A stretch of DNA of 64,000 nucleotides from an uncultured Collinsella sp. (GTDB lineage Bacteria > Actinomycetota > Coriobacteriia > Coriobacteriales > Coriobacteriaceae): positions 1 through 64,000 of the forward strand of contig CAAFQK010000024.1 of the NCBI GenBank assembly GCA_900765115.1, given 5' to 3'. Made by a program: the position numbers and the translations under genes. Under the pieces are notes generated by a model. That model worked only from the letters and a program-made list of their open reading frames with translations, was not told the origin of the DNA and did no database searches. Positions 1-9,485 of this stretch are shown here, in pieces. Within the stretch, counting starts at the first letter, position 1, and each line of letters begins with the position of its first letter.

Positions 1-12
1 CTCTTCCGATCT
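1..12. other. Sequencing adapter remnant
   Basis: The first 12 bases, ctcttccgatct, equal the 3' end of the standard Illumina adapter. The coding sequence on the minus strand runs in frame right up to base 13 and then enters this sequence. It is therefore an untrimmed adapter at a contig edge and not genomic DNA. Confidence 0.85.
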
Positions 13-102
13 GGCGTAGGCCGCGGGCCCGCACAGGGCCAGGGCGGCCGCGACCGCCAGCGCGGCGGCGGCACCGGAAATTCGTTTCGTGGAGCGTCTC
101 AT
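13..102 (-). CDS. Secreted protein, N-terminal signal peptide only (truncated by contig end)
   Basis: Thirty codons are visible, starting at ATG 102 behind an AGGGGG ribosome-binding site. The peptide begins MRRSTKRISG and continues as an Ala/Leu-rich hydrophobic stretch ending GPAAYA. This has the basic n-region, hydrophobic core and AxA-type cleavage site of a Sec signal peptide. The mature part lies outside the contig, so the function cannot be told. Confidence 0.6.
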
Positions 103-666
103 GGAAAATCCCCCTAATCTAGCAACGGTTTCCAAGTCTACTAGATTGGGGGGACGGGAGCCAAGCTGCAATACCCCCAAGGCACCCGTCTATAGTTCGT
201 GACATTGTCTATAAACAGGCTCACCGCCCGCGAAATTAAATTCGACGTAAATCCTTTAAGCACGCGGCAAGCGGAAGAATCGTATAAGGCGGTTTTCTGC
301 TGGCTGTCAGCCGCGGTATCCTCATGGAAACCTAATTGTCGCCGGAATTAAAGTCCCCCGGCGCGGACTCACCTTTTCTCCCCGGCGCGGGCTCGATATC
401 TTCTCGGATATCTAATCGTCTTGGACTTTTACCTGCCCAAGCACAGCACAGCGTTTACGCGCCGCCACACGGAGCAAGGCACAAAAAGTTTTATCTAGAA
501 CGCAGGCTTTTAAAGCAACTCAAGTACAAGACAATCGAACTAAACACTTCCGATAAAACACGCCATGGGCATTAATCACATACACAACATGCTAATAATG
601 CCCCTTCGTATGCTGCGATATAATCAATTTCACCGAACACCAAACCTGCAACCCGAAGGGACCAAC
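103..666. other. Non-coding region, 564 bp
   Basis: I see no convincing gene here; the open frames present have unnatural composition and no ribosome-binding site. The region is more AT-rich than its surroundings and carries a direct repeat of CCCCGGCGCGG near 356 and 390. A TATAAT at 619-624, 42 bp before the GTG of the next gene, is a possible -10 element but has no good -35 box. Low GC fits acquired DNA. Confidence 0.4.
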
Positions 667-1116
667 GTGTTAACAATTCACTATGGTGATATGGAAAACG
701 TTATCTACAATACGTCGGTTTACTTCAATAACGTCTATTCGCCCCAGTGGTTTCAAGATGTCTTTGCTCAAAGGATCATCAAATCCATCGATAAGGGCAC
801 CGTGGTGGGGCCCAACGCAATCGACACTAAGATCCTCGGCATCATCCCTCCTGAGAAGCTCTCGAGCGGCACCAAAACACTGCTGCTTATGTACTTCATG
901 CCGCAAAACGTATATAACGCCTCTAACTGTGGTGACAATTGTGCTTACTGGATTTTAAGAATCGCTGCTCAAAAGGATCTAACAATCAATCTCTATCATT
1001 TGCTGGATTTTGGAAACGGCAAATTCACGGCGACCATTGCAAACACGGGCGATGTAGTCCACACGATGTTCGACCTTGTCCCCATAGCTGGAAAATGCCT
1101 TAGGGAGAATTCCTGA
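667..1116 (+). CDS. DUF4869-like protein of a two-gene cassette
   Basis: The 149-residue product starts at GTG 667 (LTIHYGDMENVIYNTSVYF), preceded by GAAGGG. I prefer this over the upstream ATG 565 because the recognisable family sequence starts here. It resembles the uncharacterised DUF4869 family: GDM..VIYNTSVYF near the start, a central NAID motif, and a conserved ASNCGDNCA motif around residues 85-93. Its stop overlaps the start of the next gene by one base (TGATG), so the two are translationally coupled and probably work together. AT-rich composition suggests horizontal transfer. Family recognition is from memory; function unknown. Confidence 0.6.
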   Translation: MLTIHYGDMENVIYNTSVYFNNVYSPQWFQDVFAQRIIKSIDKGTVVGPNAIDTKILGIIPPEKLSSGTKTLLLMYFMPQNVYNASNCGDNCAYWILRIAAQKDLTINLYHLLDFGNGKFTATIANTGDVVHTMFDLVPIAGKCLRENS

Positions 1117-2093
1117 TGCGCGGATCATACGGGGTAGTTATTCAAAACAACCGAGTTCAGTTTAAACTGACCATCAATAGAAACCTGACTGTCATTCAAG
1201 GCAACAGTGCTACAGGCAAAACGACGTTGCTCGATATGGTGGCCGCTCACGAAGAATTAGGAGCACAAAGCGGCGTAACAGTTAGTTGCAAAGTGCCCTG
1301 CAAGACAATAACTGGAAAGTATTGGCGCAGAGATCTCCAGGAGATTTCCAACAGCATCGTTTTTATTGATGAAGGCAACGCTTTTGTTCGAACAGAAGAA
1401 TTTGCCCATGAAGCGAAGCATAGCTCGAACTATTTCGTAATCGTTGCCAGAGAGTCGTTACATCAACTGCCCTATAGCGTTGATGAAATTTACGGTCTAA
1501 AGAACACCAACCGGACCACGACGAAGTATCCCGTATATTCTCGTGTCTACACCTCTACATATCGCATTTACGGTGATAGTAAATTTAGAGGTGAGAGGCC
1601 AGAGCTTGTCATCGTTGAAGACTCAAATTCGGGCTACGAGTTCTTCAGTTTGCTATGCAAAAAGAGCGACATTCGGTGTATCAGCGCAGGCGGGAAATCA
1701 AATATCTGCAACTGCATTATGGACGCACCGGAAAACGAGATCCTTGTAATCGCCGACGGTGCCGCCTTTGGACCTGAAATTGCGGAAGCAACTGCGCTAT
1801 TGCGCCGAAAGAACATCAAGCTATTCCTGCCGGAATCGTTTGAATGGATCGTGTTGAATTCGGGATTATTCAACAGCAAACACATTAAGGAGATGCTGCT
1901 TAATCCCGCTGAACACATCGAAAGCTCAAGGTTCTTTAGCTGGGAGAAGTTCTTTACCGCAGAACTCGTCGAATGCTCACGAGACACACGTTTTCACTAT
2001 GACAAGAGCCACTTGAACGAGGAATATTTGAATCCCACCGCCCTTGCGGCTCTTGAGGATACTTTGCCGGATCTTGGCATCACTTCGAACTAG
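1116..2093 (+). CDS. Compact P-loop ATPase with TOPRIM-like C-terminal half
   Basis: The 325-residue protein has a Walker A motif GNSATGKTT at about residues 29-37 and a Walker B-like SIVFIDEG at about 82-89. After residue 155 the pattern changes to ELVIVEDSNSGYEFF followed about 40 residues later by ILVIADGAAFG. This acidic-residue spacing is like the E...D pattern of TOPRIM/DUF4435 domains in OLD-like and PARIS-type proteins. The ATPase part is much shorter than a full ABC-type AAA domain. It is coupled to the DUF4869-like gene. A role in defence or toxin-antitoxin control is inference only. Confidence 0.6.
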   Translation: MRGSYGVVIQNNRVQFKLTINRNLTVIQGNSATGKTTLLDMVAAHEELGAQSGVTVSCKVPCKTITGKYWRRDLQEISNSIVFIDEGNAFVRTEEFAHEAKHSSNYFVIVARESLHQLPYSVDEIYGLKNTNRTTTKYPVYSRVYTSTYRIYGDSKFRGERPELVIVEDSNSGYEFFSLLCKKSDIRCISAGGKSNICNCIMDAPENEILVIADGAAFGPEIAEATALLRRKNIKLFLPESFEWIVLNSGLFNSKHIKEMLLNPAEHIESSRFFSWEKFFTAELVECSRDTRFHYDKSHLNEEYLNPTALAALEDTLPDLGITSN

Positions 2094-2306
2094 ACCGAGA
2101 AATACTCGCTCTCGGCAGATAGGTTTGGCCCGAGCCAGGGGTCGCCGTCAAGGAAGAACTCCGGTCAGCGTTGCATGAACAGTGCTTGCTCGCGCTTCCA
2201 TCGGCGCAGCTTTTCCTCGTTGGCCTCTTCCCTACCGCGCGAGGTAAACTCGTAGTGGTACAGCTCGGCATAGGGCGTAAAGATGGTGCGGTAGCCCGCC
2301 TCCCCC
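2090..2306 (-). pseudogene. Detached 3' fragment of a glycosyltransferase gene
   Basis: Read on the minus strand, this stretch encodes the same C-terminus as the large glycosyltransferase at 3679-6165 (YRTIFTPYAELYHYEFTSRG onward). A TGG-to-TGA change gives an in-frame stop after ALFMQR. Similarity to 3679-3895 ends abruptly near 2306. The native stop codon overlaps the stop of the plus-strand ATPase gene. It has no 5' part and cannot be functional; together with the intact copy it brackets the ATPase gene at 2365-3468. Confidence 0.8.
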
Positions 2307-2364
2307 GATATGGCAATCGACGCTGATAGCAGTCTTAAAGAATATGACGTCGCCCTCACTCGAC

Positions 2365-3468
2365 CTAGAACCGTTCGAGAATCTCCTCGGCGTTCTCTCG
2401 TAGATAGATATCTAGGTCCGGCACGGCAAACTGAACGTAACCCCTCTGTGGTGCCTGAATAACCTCTCTTTGTAGCAATTTGGCCCTAATAGAGCTGATC
2501 TCATTGGTCTTTTTACCCATGCGCTTAGCAATCTCGGATGATTTGGACTGTTGTTTATCCTCGCACATGGCCAAAAGGTATTTGAAATCGTTGAGCCCCA
2601 GTCCCGAAATCGCGGGCTCGTGAACAACATCGTGAAAACGAGCCTCTGCCAGCGCAATGCCTTCAGTGACGTCGCGCTCGCTCACAATGGCACTTTTGAC
2701 ACGATGCAAGTTGGCGCGCTGCCAAATGGAATAACCGACCAGCTGCACCAGATAGGCATAGCCCTTAGTGGCCTTAGCGGCTCTCGACAGGAGATTGTCC
2801 TCTATGGTCAAGCCAGTAGCGACAAAGCTATCGCCCATAGAGAGCGCTACCTCCACCTGGTTGATAGGCGCCAGATCTTCGGGGAGGGCACGACGCAAGA
2901 ACGTAAGCGCCTTGCCGTTAATAAGATCCATAACACCGGCGGGTAACCCGGCAAAGGCAAGTGCGATATCTACTTTTTCCCCTATCAAAAGCTGAACCGT
3001 AGACGCAATGACACGCATATCGTCAATCGGAGCGTCCTGAACTTCATCGATGGCAATAAAAAGACCCTTGGATGACTTCGCTGCCGAACTCAGTAACTTT
3101 CTAAGGCTCGGCTCTTTGGGCGCAACGTCAACTTTCGCGGAAACAAAGCCGGCGTTTACGCCGACCGAAGCATTGGTCGCAAGGGAAGAATCAGCAACCT
3201 GATCCCGCAAGTCCAGCAATAGGTCAGGGCCAGCAGAGACAATAGCGGTCTTCCATCCAAGCTCTCGAGCACGATCCCTAAGATCGCAGAGCAAAACAGT
3301 TTTTCCGGAGCCCCTCGGTCCAGCAATGCGCATGAGCCTCGCAGGTGCACCAATTCCCGCATTTAAGCTCTCGGTAAACTCAAGAGCGATATCGTCACGG
3401 CCAATTATGCGCGGAGGCTCAGCGCCGGCAGTGGGACGAAACGGATTATGGAATGCTGTGGCGCTCAC
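2365..3468 (-). CDS. Orc/Cdc6-like AAA+ ATPase with C-terminal winged helix
   Basis: The 367-residue protein starts at GTG 3468 after AAAGG. It has IIGRDD near the N-terminus, Walker A GPRGSGKT at about residues 49-56, Walker B LFIAIDEVQD at about 135-144 and a probable arginine-finger region FLRRALPEDLAP. The last 80 residues look like a winged-helix DNA-binding domain. This layout is found in uncharacterised bacterial ATP-binding proteins often carried on mobile DNA. The gene stands alone between two copies of a glycosyltransferase 3' end, which suggests insertion. The process it serves is unknown. Confidence 0.75.
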   Translation of the reverse strand: MSATAFHNPFRPTAGAEPPRIIGRDDIALEFTESLNAGIGAPARLMRIAGPRGSGKTVLLCDLRDRARELGWKTAIVSAGPDLLLDLRDQVADSSLATNASVGVNAGFVSAKVDVAPKEPSLRKLLSSAAKSSKGLFIAIDEVQDAPIDDMRVIASTVQLLIGEKVDIALAFAGLPAGVMDLINGKALTFLRRALPEDLAPINQVEVALSMGDSFVATGLTIEDNLLSRAAKATKGYAYLVQLVGYSIWQRANLHRVKSAIVSERDVTEGIALAEARFHDVVHEPAISGLGLNDFKYLLAMCEDKQQSKSSEIAKRMGKKTNEISSIRAKLLQREVIQAPQRGYVQFAVPDLDIYLRENAEEILERF

Positions 3469-3678
3469 TTGTTTGCCTTTCTAGGGAATCGATTAACAGC
3501 CAATCATCGTTTAAATAATTATCGCAGACTATATCCGATAATATCGAGTTATATAAGCCTGTATAAACTTATCGCGGAAGTATCGAGCTTTCGTAATTTG
3601 TCTTAATTAGTAGTCCACCATTGCTTTCTTCCAAGCTCATAGCAAAAGAAAGTTAAGGACTTCCTAAAAACCATTGCC

Positions 3679-6165
3679 TTAGACCGAGAAATACTCACTC
3701 TCATCGGATAAGTTCGGCCCCAACCACGGATCGCCGTTGAGGAAGAACTCTGGCCAGCGCTGCATGAACAGCGCTTGCTCGCGCTTCCAGCGGCGCAGCT
3801 TTTTCTCGTTGGCCTCTTCCCTGCCGCGCGAGGTGAACTCGTAGTGATACAGCTCGGCATAGGGCGTATAGATGGTTCGATAGCCCGCCTCCCACACGCG
3901 CAGACAAAAGTCCGCGTCGTTAAAGCCGACGGCGAATTCCTCGTCGTAGCCTCCGACCCGCTCAAATACGTCGCGTCGGACCATCTGACAGGCACCAGTT
4001 ACGGCGCTAAAGTTACCGGGGCGCACAGCGCGGGCAAGATAGCCCTCGCGCTTTGCCGAGAAGTCCTGGTTGGCATGGGCAAGTGCGCCACGCACGCCAA
4101 CCAAGATGCCGGCATGTTGCACCAGATGATCGGCAAAGTAGAGTTTGGCGCCCACCACGCCCGCATCGGGACGCTGCAGATAGCTCATCATCTCTTCGAT
4201 AAAGTCCGGGCTTATAACCTCGGTATCGTTGTTGAGCAGCAGCAGGTAGTCGCCCTTAGCGTGCTCCACACCAAAATTGATGATCTGAGAGTAATTGAAC
4301 TCGCCCGGCCAGTACACAACGCGCGCGATGCCCTTGCCTTCTGATGCTGAAGCCACGCGTTCCGGCAGGGTTTCGTAATACGCAAACGTATCCGGGGCTT
4401 CGCTGTTGTTCTCCACCAAGACGATCTCATAGTTGGCATACGTGGCCTTCTGGGCAATCGACATCACACAGGCATCGAGCGTCTCAACGTGGTCCTTGGT
4501 GGGAATCACAATGCTCACCAGCGGCGCAGGCTCCGGCAGCGCATAGCGTATGCGATAGACAAACGGCGTCTCGGTCTCCTCGACCGTTCCGCAAATGCCC
4601 AGCTCGTTAAAGTGACGCTGCAGCGCAAGGCACCCGGCTTCAATAGCATACGGCTTGCTATCGGCAGAGCCATCGGCGGTCGACCCCGGATGAACGCGCC
4701 AGTGATACAGCACGTGCGCAACATGCTCAAACCGTGCGCCCGCCGAAAGACAGCGAAGCGTCAGGTCGTAGTCCTGGGCACCCGCAACGTCTTCTGGGGA
4801 CGTGCCAATACGATCGATTAGCGCCTTCTCCACCATCAGGAAATGCGTCACGCAGTTATGGCTATAGAGCAGGTCGACGTTGAGCTGCGTCTTAAAGACA
4901 GGCTGACCCCACTCCCCCGTTTTCTGGAACATGTCCTCGTCGCAGAATAGGACCTGGGGGCGCTCGCCCTCGGCCGCCTTATTCAGCGCGGAAACATAGT
5001 GGAATAACGCGTCCGGCTCCAGAATGTCATCATGGTCCAAGAACGCGATGTAGTCTCCAGTCGCCTGCTGAATACCAGCGTTGGTGTTGACCACAATGCC
5101 GCCGTTGCCGGGTAGCCCAATGCGACGAACGCGCTCGTCGTGGGGGCCTGCCGCAAGGGCGGCCACCGCGCCCCATTCGGGCGAGGCATCCATAAGGAGC
5201 AGTTCCCAGTTGTCATAGCTCTGGGCTAGCACCGAGTCCAGCAGCTCGCGCAGGTAGACCCGATCAGTCTTGTAGCACGGCACCACAATGCTCACGAGTG
5301 GTCTATAGGCAAAAGCCACCGAAGCGACACGCTGGCACGCTAAATCGCCCGGCTTTGCGCGATGCTGCTCAAACCAACGTCGATAAGCTGCGTCGTCTGC
5401 ACGCGCATCCTTCATGCGGTTCCAACTGTCGTCGACCATGCCGTTGTACAGGCGACCATCCATGGCGCAAAAACCGCTCTGGATCTGCTCTGTGGGATCG
5501 CTCGCAATCGCGACAAAATCTCGTATATCCTGAGGCATCTCAACGCTCAGAAACGTTTTATTGACGCGGCATCCGTCCTGCTGCGGCACATCGACCTGCG
5601 ACTCAAACACATGCACGGTGACATCGATGGCATTCATATGCGTATCGAAGATCTGGAACTCGGGTGCGCACTGGGGGTCTCCCGCCCAGGTAACCTCATA
5701 GCGCCACACCGCGCCGGCGTCTGCCGGCAAATAGCGAATGGCATCGATCTCGTAGCGGCCGCAGCATTCGCCACGCTGCGCATCGCGGATAAGCGCGCAC
5801 AGCGCAGGCTTTGCTTTGTAGTTAATCTTGGATTCCAGCTTGGCCACGCGGCTATCGAGGCGAATGGAGCCCAACCTTTGGCCACCGGATGCAAAAACGA
5901 CATCCATCGACGAGCCATCCAAAAACGGAAACACCAAGACGGCGAGCTCGCGCTCGTAATCGAAAACGGAAGGGCAAAGCGCCAGCACGCGGCCATGATC
6001 GACCGGGAGCACCAGCGACGGCACGCAAGAACCGCTCGTCGTCGCATGGGCAAACGCTTGAGAACCCTCCCGTTCAATAAGCGCGGCGACATCCTGACCG
6101 GCAAAACGAAGCAGCACAAACAGACGGCCCTGACTGCGGCAAAGTGCCAAACGCTTGATACTCAT
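3679..6165 (-). CDS. Large two-domain family-2 glycosyltransferase
   Basis: The 828-residue protein has an N-terminal region of about 275 residues without a clear match. It is followed by two GT-A domains: the first starts LVSIVVPCYKTD with DHDD as its metal-binding DXD-like motif, the second starts LVSIVIPTKDH with NNDTE. The C-terminus carries the usual GFNDADFCLRVWEAGY acceptor-site motif. No membrane segments are evident. The start codon abuts the stop of the upstream glycosyltransferase, so it is the last gene of a five-gene operon that probably builds a rhamnose-type cell-surface polysaccharide; the sugar cannot be told. Confidence 0.88.
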   Translation of the reverse strand: MSIKRLALCRSQGRLFVLLRFAGQDVAALIEREGSQAFAHATTSGSCVPSLVLPVDHGRVLALCPSVFDYERELAVLVFPFLDGSSMDVVFASGGQRLGSIRLDSRVAKLESKINYKAKPALCALIRDAQRGECCGRYEIDAIRYLPADAGAVWRYEVTWAGDPQCAPEFQIFDTHMNAIDVTVHVFESQVDVPQQDGCRVNKTFLSVEMPQDIRDFVAIASDPTEQIQSGFCAMDGRLYNGMVDDSWNRMKDARADDAAYRRWFEQHRAKPGDLACQRVASVAFAYRPLVSIVVPCYKTDRVYLRELLDSVLAQSYDNWELLLMDASPEWGAVAALAAGPHDERVRRIGLPGNGGIVVNTNAGIQQATGDYIAFLDHDDILEPDALFHYVSALNKAAEGERPQVLFCDEDMFQKTGEWGQPVFKTQLNVDLLYSHNCVTHFLMVEKALIDRIGTSPEDVAGAQDYDLTLRCLSAGARFEHVAHVLYHWRVHPGSTADGSADSKPYAIEAGCLALQRHFNELGICGTVEETETPFVYRIRYALPEPAPLVSIVIPTKDHVETLDACVMSIAQKATYANYEIVLVENNSEAPDTFAYYETLPERVASASEGKGIARVVYWPGEFNYSQIINFGVEHAKGDYLLLLNNDTEVISPDFIEEMMSYLQRPDAGVVGAKLYFADHLVQHAGILVGVRGALAHANQDFSAKREGYLARAVRPGNFSAVTGACQMVRRDVFERVGGYDEEFAVGFNDADFCLRVWEAGYRTIYTPYAELYHYEFTSRGREEANEKKLRRWKREQALFMQRWPEFFLNGDPWLGPNLSDESEYFSV

Positions 6166-7233
6166 CTACAATTCTCGCTTTCCCAGGGCGTTCGCTGCCA
6201 TGCGCTTGCAGGCACCCAGGCGCCCAAACCTCAAGACGTCATAATCGAACATGAGCTTTTTGCACGCACGGGCATTGGGGGCCTTGCTGGCAAGCGCCGC
6301 ACGCACCATAGCGGCAACAGACGGGGCACATTGCGCGAGCGCGGCATCGTTGCCCACGGCAGAACCGGCAAGCGCCACGGAAACGGCAGCAAACACCTTG
6401 CCGCAGTCCGAGCCCAGCAACCTGAGCGCATCGTACAGCACCAGATCGCAGAGGAAATATGCCAGGTCATCGGCATGTTGGACATCAAGACCGTCGCGCT
6501 GCCAGTCAGCCAGCACCGCGGAGTAAATCTTCACGTGCTCCAGCAGACGCGTCTCGTCGTCGTAGCGCATGGTGTCCATGAGCGAACCCTTGCGCGCCAC
6601 GCGGTAATCATACAGCTTGTTCGAGATAAGCGCGGTCTTGTGCGAACGACCGTACACGGCAAAATCGAAGACCTGGTCCTCGCCATACTTAACGGTTTCG
6701 TCGAACACGATCCCGTTGCCCAGCAAAAACTCACGCTTGCAGGCGGTGCGCCATGCAAACGGGCGAGATGCTTCCTTAAACAGTAGGTCGGAGCTATAGC
6801 CTTCAAACGACACATCGCGCGGGCTCAGCACATAGTTAAGCCACGGATACCCCGCCTCGAGCGGATACGGATTCGCGCCAAAGGTCAAAACGTCGCAGTC
6901 CTCGCGCTCAAAGGCATCGACGATCACTCGGCATGCATCGGGCGTAAAGCGGTCGTCGGAATCCAAGAACGCGACGATAGGCGCCGTGGACGCGGCGATG
7001 CCTGCATTACGCGCACTCGACAGGCCGCCGTTCTCCTTATCGACCAGCGTAAAGCGCGCGTCCTTTTCGCAATAAGCAGCCGCGATATCGCGCGAACCAT
7101 CCGGCGAGCCATCGTTGACCAGCACGCCTTCCCAATCGGGCATGTCCTGCGCAAGCAGGGAGTCCAGGCACCAGGTCAGGCACTCCTCCACTTTATAGAT
7201 GGGAACGACAACGGAAATCTTGGGGGTAGCCAT
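6166..7233 (-). CDS. Family-2 glycosyltransferase
   Basis: The 355-residue protein opens with ISVVVPIYKVEECLTWCLDS and has VNDGSPDGS and FLDSDDRF, the nucleotide- and metal-binding motifs of GT-A enzymes. I chose ATG 7233 (MATPKI), at good distance from AGGAGC, over a TTG six bases upstream. It sits between other glycosyltransferase genes on the same strand with 0-12 bp gaps. It resembles teichoic-acid and exopolysaccharide transferases of the EpsJ/CpsJ type; the sugar is not predictable. Confidence 0.85.
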   Translation of the reverse strand: MATPKISVVVPIYKVEECLTWCLDSLLAQDMPDWEGVLVNDGSPDGSRDIAAAYCEKDARFTLVDKENGGLSSARNAGIAASTAPIVAFLDSDDRFTPDACRVIVDAFEREDCDVLTFGANPYPLEAGYPWLNYVLSPRDVSFEGYSSDLLFKEASRPFAWRTACKREFLLGNGIVFDETVKYGEDQVFDFAVYGRSHKTALISNKLYDYRVARKGSLMDTMRYDDETRLLEHVKIYSAVLADWQRDGLDVQHADDLAYFLCDLVLYDALRLLGSDCGKVFAAVSVALAGSAVGNDAALAQCAPSVAAMVRAALASKAPNARACKKLMFDYDVLRFGRLGACKRMAANALGKREL

Positions 7234-7245
7234 AGTCAAGTGCTC

Positions 7246-8364
7246 CTACCGTGCGACCGGAACGTCATCGGGGTGCGGGTTGTCGCCGTAGGTGCGCTGA
7301 TACGTCAGCACACGCCAGACCAGCGGCAGACCACCGATCTTAAAGTAATGCTTAAACGTATTGAGCTTGCCAGGCTTCTTAAAGTCAAAGCGCGAATCGA
7401 TATAGGCACGGGGCGACTTGACCATCAGGCGCAAGTCGGTCTCGCCACGCGGGTCGAACAGCGACAGATCAAAGCGACCAGCATCCCAATCGGCCTTGAG
7501 CTCGGGCGAGGCCTTCTGCCAAAACTGCTCGCGCAGCTCATCGACCAGGCGCTCATCATTCCAACGATACGTATCGACCTTCATGCGCATTAAAATCCCC
7601 TGGAGCTGAGCCTTGAGCTCGGGACGCTCATCCAAAAAGCGCTGCATCTCGGCATATTCGTCGCATACGCAAAACACCTTGTTGGGCGAATTAACGGAGC
7701 TCTTCTCGTTATCCTGGCGATAGCACAAAATGGGGTCCGCAATAAACGCGGCGCGCTCGGCGCAAGCCCAAACCTTAAAGTTAAAGCCTGCGTCCTGATA
7801 CGAGGCACCCGGCGTGGGAAGGAACCGAATCTGATTGTCGTTGAGGAACTCGCGCCGATAGATAGCCGACCAAATGGAAGGTTTGCGGTAGAAGATGCCC
7901 GGGCGATCGACAGGGCGATACGCGGCGCCCGTCATATGCTCGTCGATGATCCCAAACAGCTCACGGCGCTCGCTGGGCGTGGACCAATACAGATAAAAGT
8001 CACCCTTTACCGCATCGGCATGCTCAGCATCGGCCTTGGCGACCAGCTTTTGAAGCGAATCCTCAAACATAAAGTCGTCGGACTCAAGGATGCCCACGTA
8101 CTCACCGCGCGCCATCTCCAGGCCACGGTTCATCGAGTCGCCGTAGCCGCTGTTGGCCTTGTCGATCATCTTTACACGGGGGTCGTGCTCCATGTACTCG
8201 CGGATGATATCCGGCGAGCTATCGGTGGAGCCGTCGTTGATGCAGATGATCTCGATGTCATTGAGCGTCTGCGCCACGGCGGAATCGAGGCACACGCGCA
8301 GATAGCGCTCGACATTGCAAATGGGGACAAGCAGCGAAACTTTAGGGGTATCAGAGTTCTGCAA
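7246..8364 (-). CDS. Family-2 glycosyltransferase, paralogue A
   Basis: The 372-residue protein has VSLLVPICNVERYLRVCLDS, ICINDGSTDSSPDI and GILESDDFM as GT-A signature motifs, with a helical C-terminal extension ending in a basic tail. It is closely related to the gene at 9486-10589: the two share long runs such as DIEIICINDGSTD and KMIDKANSGYGDSMN, and both contain SIWSA.YRR and RFLPTPGAS or KFLPTPGAS. A tandem duplication within the operon is likely. Confidence 0.85.
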   Translation of the reverse strand: MQNSDTPKVSLLVPICNVERYLRVCLDSAVAQTLNDIEIICINDGSTDSSPDIIREYMEHDPRVKMIDKANSGYGDSMNRGLEMARGEYVGILESDDFMFEDSLQKLVAKADAEHADAVKGDFYLYWSTPSERRELFGIIDEHMTGAAYRPVDRPGIFYRKPSIWSAIYRREFLNDNQIRFLPTPGASYQDAGFNFKVWACAERAAFIADPILCYRQDNEKSSVNSPNKVFCVCDEYAEMQRFLDERPELKAQLQGILMRMKVDTYRWNDERLVDELREQFWQKASPELKADWDAGRFDLSLFDPRGETDLRLMVKSPRAYIDSRFDFKKPGKLNTFKHYFKIGGLPLVWRVLTYQRTYGDNPHPDDVPVAR

Positions 8365-8438
8365 GAGAACCTCCTGTTGAATAGCGTGTAACAGGGTTAT
8401 TTTAGCAGCCGAGTTGCGGCGGGCGGCAGCGCTTGGAA

Positions 8439-9479
8439 TTAGATAAAGCGCTCCAGGCAGGCTTTGAGACCGCGAGTCGAAAGATAGAACAGCGTGGCGT
8501 CTGCCATCGAAACGCCCGAGGTCGCCGCAACGAGCTTGTGGGCAACACGGCGAACGGCGCCCTTAGCAGGCATATCCGCCCACTCAGTTCCCAAAAATGT
8601 CGTGAGGTCCATGTTGACGCAAGCCGCCACGCGATGGAAGTCGTCGGCATCCAAGCGCGCTAGGTCGAACACAATTAGGTCCAAAAACCAAGTTATCAGC
8701 TCGCCGGGGCACAGGTCCCAAAGACCGTAGGCCGCCCAGTCCTCCAAGACCTCCTCGAGCATCCTCATGTGGGCGTCAAGCTTTTTGGCGCGAGCCTCGG
8801 CACTGTTGAACTCGTGCGTCGCCGATTCACTCTCCATCACGTAGTGGTAGAACTTGTCCGGCATGACGACGGTCTTGCGGGCAAGCGCATAAGCCGCAAA
8901 TTGGAAGACGACGTCCTCGCCCAAAGCCAAACCGGGGGCGAAGCGAATACCTTCGCGATTGAGCAGCTCGCGCGAAAAAGCCGCGCGGCAGGCATAGGGC
9001 TGCGCATTCGAATGGAACAGCAGTTGGGGATCACGGGCGCCGAAGGTACCAGCTTTGGGGCTCATGAGTTGCTGGACGCGTTTGGGGGCAGCATCGGCAG
9101 GTTCACAGACGCCGCCAAAAACGGCGGTCTCGGCATCCGCAGACTCCATGGCATGCAGCACGCGCTCGACCGTCTGGGCATCGATATAATCGTCGGCGTC
9201 CACAAAAAAGACGGTCTCGCCCTCGGCAGCATCGATACCGGCATTTCGAGCGCACGAGACGCCCGCGTTTTCCTGGTCAATCACCAGTACACGATCGTCG
9301 GCCTGCGCGATCTGGCGCAACGCGTTCAACGAATCATCAGTCGAACCGTCGTTGACGCAGACAACCTGAATCGAGCGCTCGGACTGGGCCAACAGCGAAT
9401 CGAGGCATCGCTGAATCGAGCGCGCAGAGTTGTAAACGGGGACGACAATGGTAGCTTTAGGACACGAGGCCTCTCCCAT
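8439..9479 (-). CDS. Family-2 glycosyltransferase
   Basis: The 346-residue product has ATIVVPVYNSARSIQRCLDS, CVNDGSTDDS and FFVDADDYI (nucleotide and metal sites). Its C-terminal half resembles the gene at 6166-7233 (both have ACRAAF or AWRTACKREFL, EDVVFQFA or EDQVFDFA and KFYHYV or KLYDYRV). The operon thus seems to hold alternating copies of two glycosyltransferase types. It starts only 6 bp after the stop of the upstream gene. Confidence 0.85.
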   Translation of the reverse strand: MGEASCPKATIVVPVYNSARSIQRCLDSLLAQSERSIQVVCVNDGSTDDSLNALRQIAQADDRVLVIDQENAGVSCARNAGIDAAEGETVFFVDADDYIDAQTVERVLHAMESADAETAVFGGVCEPADAAPKRVQQLMSPKAGTFGARDPQLLFHSNAQPYACRAAFSRELLNREGIRFAPGLALGEDVVFQFAAYALARKTVVMPDKFYHYVMESESATHEFNSAEARAKKLDAHMRMLEEVLEDWAAYGLWDLCPGELITWFLDLIVFDLARLDADDFHRVAACVNMDLTTFLGTEWADMPAKGAVRRVAHKLVAATSGVSMADATLFYLSTRGLKACLERFI

Positions 9480-9485
9480 GCCGAC

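Noticed and set aside
336..575. Short open frame in the left intergenic region
   Set aside because: No ribosome-binding site, odd composition and no similarity; treated as non-coding.
5362..6786. Long plus-strand open frame opposite the glycosyltransferases
   Set aside because: It runs antisense to clear glycosyltransferase genes, lacks family motifs and arises from GC-rich codon bias.
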